Assembly: GCA_035556195.1 (NCBI GenBank) | Contig: DATMFK010000011.1 | Location: forward strand, 62,001 to 126,000 | Source: G016756615 sp035556195 | Lineage (GTDB): Bacteria > Pseudomonadota > Alphaproteobacteria > Rhizobiales > Rhizobiaceae | DNA length: 64,000 nucleotides | Direction: 5' to 3' | Shown here: positions 61,007-64,000 of the stretch, piece after piece | Numbering within the stretch: the stretch's first letter is position 1 | Layout of the letters: each line of letters opens with the position of its first letter | Translations under genes and position numbers: made by a program | Notes under the pieces: model-generated | Told to the model about the DNA's origin: nothing | What the model saw: only the letters and a program-made list of their open reading frames with translations | Databases searched by the model: none

Positions 61007-61795
61007 ATGCGCTTCCACAAAGCGGAATCAGCATTTTTCGTTTTTATCGGCGTGCTCCTCGCGGCGGGCGTCGTGACGTTCTATGCCTACAGCGTGCTGC
61101 AGGACGTGGCGAATGCGTCAGTCCCGCGGCGGCTGGCCGGCATCGCCGATCTCGAGACTCTTCTTTACATCACCGGCGTTCTCCAGGCGACGGCGCTGAT
61201 CTTCGGGATATTCCTGATCTATCCGCTGATCCGAACGCAGGTGAAGGAGGAGGGCAAGTTGCGCGCCATGACCATGACGCTCAGCCAGCGTTCTGAGACG
61301 CTGGAGCAGGCCGCATTGACCGACGCTTTGACGGGTATGCACAACCGTCGCTATTTCGACGACGCGTTACGGGAGTACATAGAGGAATTTCGCCGTATCA
61401 GCAGGCCGGTGGGCCTGATGCTGCTCGACCTCGATCATTTCAAGCAGGTCAACGACACCTATGGCCATGACGTTGGCGACGAGGTGCTCCGGGCGGTGGC
61501 CACCTGCCTGAAGGGCGTCACACGCTTTCACGATGTCGCCGCCCGGCTCGGCGGTGAGGAGTTTGCCGTGGTGGCGCCCGACATGGACGGCGAGCGGCTG
61601 ACGAAGTTCGCCGAAAGGATCCGGCGAGCCATAGCCGCCATGGCCATTCAATCCGGCAATGTGAGACTGAACGTCACCACCAGCCTGGGCCTTGCGGTTT
61701 GGGATGGCAAGGAGACAGCGGAAGAATTCTACCGCCGCGCCGACCGGCTGCTCTACCAGGCCAAGAGCATGGGGCGGAATCGCATCTGCGCCTAG
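61007..61795 (+). CDS. Membrane diguanylate cyclase (GGDEF domain)
   Basis: Makes the second messenger c-di-GMP; 262 aa. Two transmembrane helices (residues 9-29 and 55-77) flank a short periplasmic loop with no recognised sensor domain. The GGDEF domain starts at LTDALTGMHNRRYFDDALRE. The active-site motif is RLGGEEFAVV near residues 181-190, and no inhibitory RxxD is seen at the usual spacing before it. It ends with RADRLLYQAKSMGRNR. The promoter region contains CACGTAA twice (60932 and 60958). Confidence 0.94.
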   Translation: MRFHKAESAFFVFIGVLLAAGVVTFYAYSVLQDVANASVPRRLAGIADLETLLYITGVLQATALIFGIFLIYPLIRTQVKEEGKLRAMTMTLSQRSETLEQAALTDALTGMHNRRYFDDALREYIEEFRRISRPVGLMLLDLDHFKQVNDTYGHDVGDEVLRAVATCLKGVTRFHDVAARLGGEEFAVVAPDMDGERLTKFAERIRRAIAAMAIQSGNVRLNVTTSLGLAVWDGKETAEEFYRRADRLLYQAKSMGRNRICA

Positions 61796-61811
61796 GCTGC
61801 CCTTGAGATCA

Positions 61812-62040
61812 GTGGGTCCTTCGAGGCTCGCTTCGCTCGCACCTCAGGATGGATTGCGACATTCACCCGTCTGCTCGGCGAAGCCGAGACGGAGAGCGGG
61901 GCTGCGGCACGCCGACGTTCACCTGGAAAGATGGGCCGCCGCGCAATGCGCAGGAAAGCATGCATCCGCTGGGGATGGGGGAGGCGGCTCCCATGGCCCT
62001 CCTCCTGAGGTTCGAGCAAAGCGCGCCGTAAAGGACGCAC
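61812..62040. repeat. MITE-like element with terminal inverted repeats
   Basis: The left arm (61812-61852) begins GTGGGTCCTTCGAGGCTCGC and contains CGCACCTCAGGATGG. The right arm (61997-62040), reverse-complemented, begins GTGCGTCCTTTACGGCGCGC and contains CGAACCTCAGGAGGAGGG. The imperfect arms of about 41-44 bases flank roughly 140 bases with no gene. It fills the space between the GGDEF gene and the 3' end of the HerA-like gene. No flanking duplication is certain. Confidence 0.65.
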
Positions 62041-62047
62041 CGATAGC

Positions 62048-63862
62048 TCAGCCCTGTTGCGGGCGGATCCCGAATGTGGCCGGCTTGAGCCCGTAGCCGA
62101 GATCGTCCTCCAGGAGCGGCTGGACGGCCGGCCGCCGAAAGTCCGGCTCGCCGGCTTGACGCAGTGGGCTCACGGGTTCACCCAACAAGCCGGATTGCGG
62201 CGCTTTGGCAACGTTGCGCAAGCGCTCGACAACGGCGCAGAGGTCGACATCCCCGTCGGCGCCGGCCGAACGATCGACGCCGTCCTTTCCGGCGACGCCC
62301 GGCAACAGCGCGGGGTCGAGCTTCTCGAATCTAAGCCGCATGGTCGTCGCAACACCCTCGCCGAAGGCGATCGCCTCGCGCTGGCCCATGGAGGACAGGA
62401 ACGACAGCGTCGAAGCCGAGGAGTCGGCGATGGCCGAGCGGATGATCGCCTGGTCCTGCTCGTTGGCGAGCCGCATGGCGAAAACGGTCGAACACTGCGA
62501 CAAGACGGTCGGATCGAGCTCGCCGGGCCGCTGGGTCACGATGCCCAGCGAGCAGCCATATTTGCGCCCTTCCTTGGCGATGCGCGAGAGGGCATGCCGG
62601 GTCGGGGCGAAGCCGAGACGCTGATCGGCCGGCATGTAACGGTGAGCCTCCTCGCAAAGCACGAGGAGCCGCAGCCTGCCTTCGCTCCACAAGGCAAGAT
62701 CGAAAGCCAGCCGAGCGAGAACCGAGCAGACTGAATTCACCACTTCGGAAGGCATGCCGGCCATCTCGAAGCAGGTGACCGGTCGGCCTTGATGCGGCAC
62801 GCGGAAGATTTTGCCGATGGTCTCGTGGATCGTATCCTCGATCAGCCGTGAGTTGAACATGAAGCGGTAACGCGGGTCGCTCAGCGCCGCCTCGATACGG
62901 ATCTTCAACGAACGGTAGACCGGCCTGTCGTTCTTGGTCTCGAGCAGGCCCATCCTGTCGTCGATCAGCTTCAGGAGATCCGCCATGCGATAGGGGACCG
63001 GCGTATCGGCCGTCATCGGATCGGCGCCGCGCCGTGTATAAAGCCCGGAATTCGGGTTCCGGTAGAGGTTCTTTGCGACCGGGATCAACTCGCGGAGCAG
63101 GTCTACCTCTTCGGCGGCCGTCTCACGGCCGCGGAACAGCACCTCGGTGAATTCCTCGAGCCGGAACAGCCAGAATGGCAGGTCGAGTGAGGAAGTGTCG
63201 ATGCGCACGGCCTCGTCCGGAAGGGAGGAGGCGAATTCGTTGTGAGGATCGAGGATCAGGACGCGAAGATCGGGGCGCGCGCGCAGTGCCTTTCTCAGGA
63301 GCAGCGCCACGGCTGTCGACTTGCCGACGCCTGTGGTGCCGACGACGGCGAAATGCCGGTTCAACGTGTCGTCTATCGCGATGCAGGCCTCGATGCCGTC
63401 ATCCTGGGACAGAGTGCCGATGGTGATCGAGTTTCGCCCGGCCAGATCGTAGATCGCTTGCAGGTCATGGGCTCGGATGCGATGCGCAATGGCGCCGATA
63501 TGCGGGTAGGTCGTGATGCCGCGGTCGAAAACCGGCGTGTGCCCGGCAGGACCGTCGCGAACCTCGCCGATCAGCTCGATGCTTACCTCGATGGCGTTTT
63601 GCTGGTCGAAGTCCCAGATTCGGTCGGCCTTGGCGATCGCATAGACGAGACCGACTGTCCGCGTCGGTCCGAGATTGACCGAGATCAGGCGGCCGACTGT
63701 CCAAAGTCCATTGGACACGCCGTTGCCGCCATCGGCGAACGCCGCGACCGTGGCCCGTGCGCCGTCGCATTGCACGATGCGGCCGAGGGCCCGGTCATCG
63801 GGCTGACCGGGATGGCGACGCTCCTGCGAGATGGCTTCGCCCGCGTTGCGCTCGACATACAT
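62048..63862 (-). CDS. HerA-like ATPase (DUF87)
   Basis: A 604-residue ATPase of the FtsK-HerA group. An N-terminal HAS-barrel-like beta region (residues 20-150) is followed by Walker A HFAVVGTTGVGKSTAVALLL near residue 175 and ILDPHNEFASSLP. Walker B is LLVLCEEAHRYMP near residue 410, and sensor/arginine region residues are KYGCSLGIVTQRPGELDPTVLSQCST. The C-terminal tail is 90 residues of unrecognised sequence. HerA helicases act with NurA in archaea and in bacterial defence; the NurA partner is not visible here, so the role is unknown. GGGGAAC lies before the ATG. Confidence 0.9.
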   Translation of the reverse strand: MYVERNAGEAISQERRHPGQPDDRALGRIVQCDGARATVAAFADGGNGVSNGLWTVGRLISVNLGPTRTVGLVYAIAKADRIWDFDQQNAIEVSIELIGEVRDGPAGHTPVFDRGITTYPHIGAIAHRIRAHDLQAIYDLAGRNSITIGTLSQDDGIEACIAIDDTLNRHFAVVGTTGVGKSTAVALLLRKALRARPDLRVLILDPHNEFASSLPDEAVRIDTSSLDLPFWLFRLEEFTEVLFRGRETAAEEVDLLRELIPVAKNLYRNPNSGLYTRRGADPMTADTPVPYRMADLLKLIDDRMGLLETKNDRPVYRSLKIRIEAALSDPRYRFMFNSRLIEDTIHETIGKIFRVPHQGRPVTCFEMAGMPSEVVNSVCSVLARLAFDLALWSEGRLRLLVLCEEAHRYMPADQRLGFAPTRHALSRIAKEGRKYGCSLGIVTQRPGELDPTVLSQCSTVFAMRLANEQDQAIIRSAIADSSASTLSFLSSMGQREAIAFGEGVATTMRLRFEKLDPALLPGVAGKDGVDRSAGADGDVDLCAVVERLRNVAKAPQSGLLGEPVSPLRQAGEPDFRRPAVQPLLEDDLGYGLKPATFGIRPQQG

Positions 63863-64000
63863 CGTTGGTGTTCCCCGCCGTTCGGCCCTTTCCGGGCGCC
63901 TGACGAGTATGGCCGGGGCCGAGTTAAGGCCGCGTGAGCCGAGAGGGTGAAGACCTGCTTAAGGCCTTCGTGTCATTCTTATCGGTCAGGGCTTGAAGGT
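63863..64000. other. Terminal non-coding stretch
   Basis: 138 bp at the window end. No ORF is supported. It contains the HerA-like gene's promoter region; a single CTTAAG is present but without the N5 partner seen in the redox cassette. Confidence 0.4.

Noticed and set aside
63947..63975. A single CTTAAG near the window end as a fourth PmrA-like site
   Set aside because: There is no second half-site at the 5-base spacing, and the spacing to neighbouring TTAAG strings does not fit.
1..64000. CRISPR arrays, prophage genes, tRNA or rRNA genes
   Set aside because: No spaced direct-repeat arrays, integrase, phage structural genes, tRNA cloverleafs or rRNA sequence were recognised; the tmRNA is the only RNA gene supported.

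Overview
The window is about 64 kb of GC-rich, gene-dense alphaproteobacterial chromosome, most likely Hyphomicrobiales (Rhizobiales), perhaps near Phyllobacteriaceae or Aurantimonadaceae. The evidence is a circularly permuted two-piece tmRNA with the tag ANDNYAEARLAA, an alpha-type SspB next to DUF4169 and ribbon-helix-helix genes, the order thyA / folA / hflK-hflC-DUF2065-degP / serB / miaA, and RIME-like mosaic repeats of rhizobial type. Genus is not determined.

Layout. 1-7.2 kb: ferric-siderophore uptake (a four-gene ABC operon cut by the window edge, a divergent TonB receptor, an AraC regulator). 7.3-12 kb: ECF sigma factor with YCII partner, TMEM43-like membrane protein, Tat-exported dienelactone hydrolase, cupin. 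12.1-16.4 kb: MgtA-type ATPase with a coupled small ORF, EamA exporter, divergent Lrp regulator. 16.4-24.6 kb: amino-acid-type ABC transporter, FAD oxidoreductase, class III aminotransferase and aldehyde dehydrogenase behind an IclR regulator; this looks like uptake and catabolism of an unidentified amino compound. 25-28.7 kb: MarR/VOC pair, small hypothetical, thioesterase, D-lactate dehydrogenase.

28.7-35.1 kb is the most unusual part. An IS5-type transposase remnant abuts the D-lactate dehydrogenase stop codon. It is followed by a QseBC/PmrAB-like two-component system, a Tat-type DsbA/ScsC-like protein, a Tat lipoprotein L,D-transpeptidase, a frameshifted TlpA-like remnant and DsbD. Each of the three intergenic promoter regions (upstream of regulator/dsbA, of the L,D-transpeptidase and of dsbD) carries the same direct repeat, CTTAAG-N5-(C/T)TTAAG. 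This is the PmrA-box layout, and it suggests one regulator driving a periplasmic thiol-reduction and cell-wall cross-linking regulon.

35.1-50 kb holds a conserved hypothetical, a YdeI-like protein, a large AsmA-family protein, a MarR-MFS-HlyD efflux operon, a Rieske/FAD fusion, the sspB operon, a TetR/Bcr-type MFS pair and an AAA protein. 50.4-64 kb is core genome: ssrA, a DUF3606 protein, an AhpD-like protein, thyA, DUF4424, folA, hflKC with a candidate heat-shock promoter, degP, a GNAT acetyltransferase, serB, miaA, a diguanylate cyclase and a HerA-like ATPase. Between the last two lies a roughly 230 bp MITE-like inverted-repeat element.
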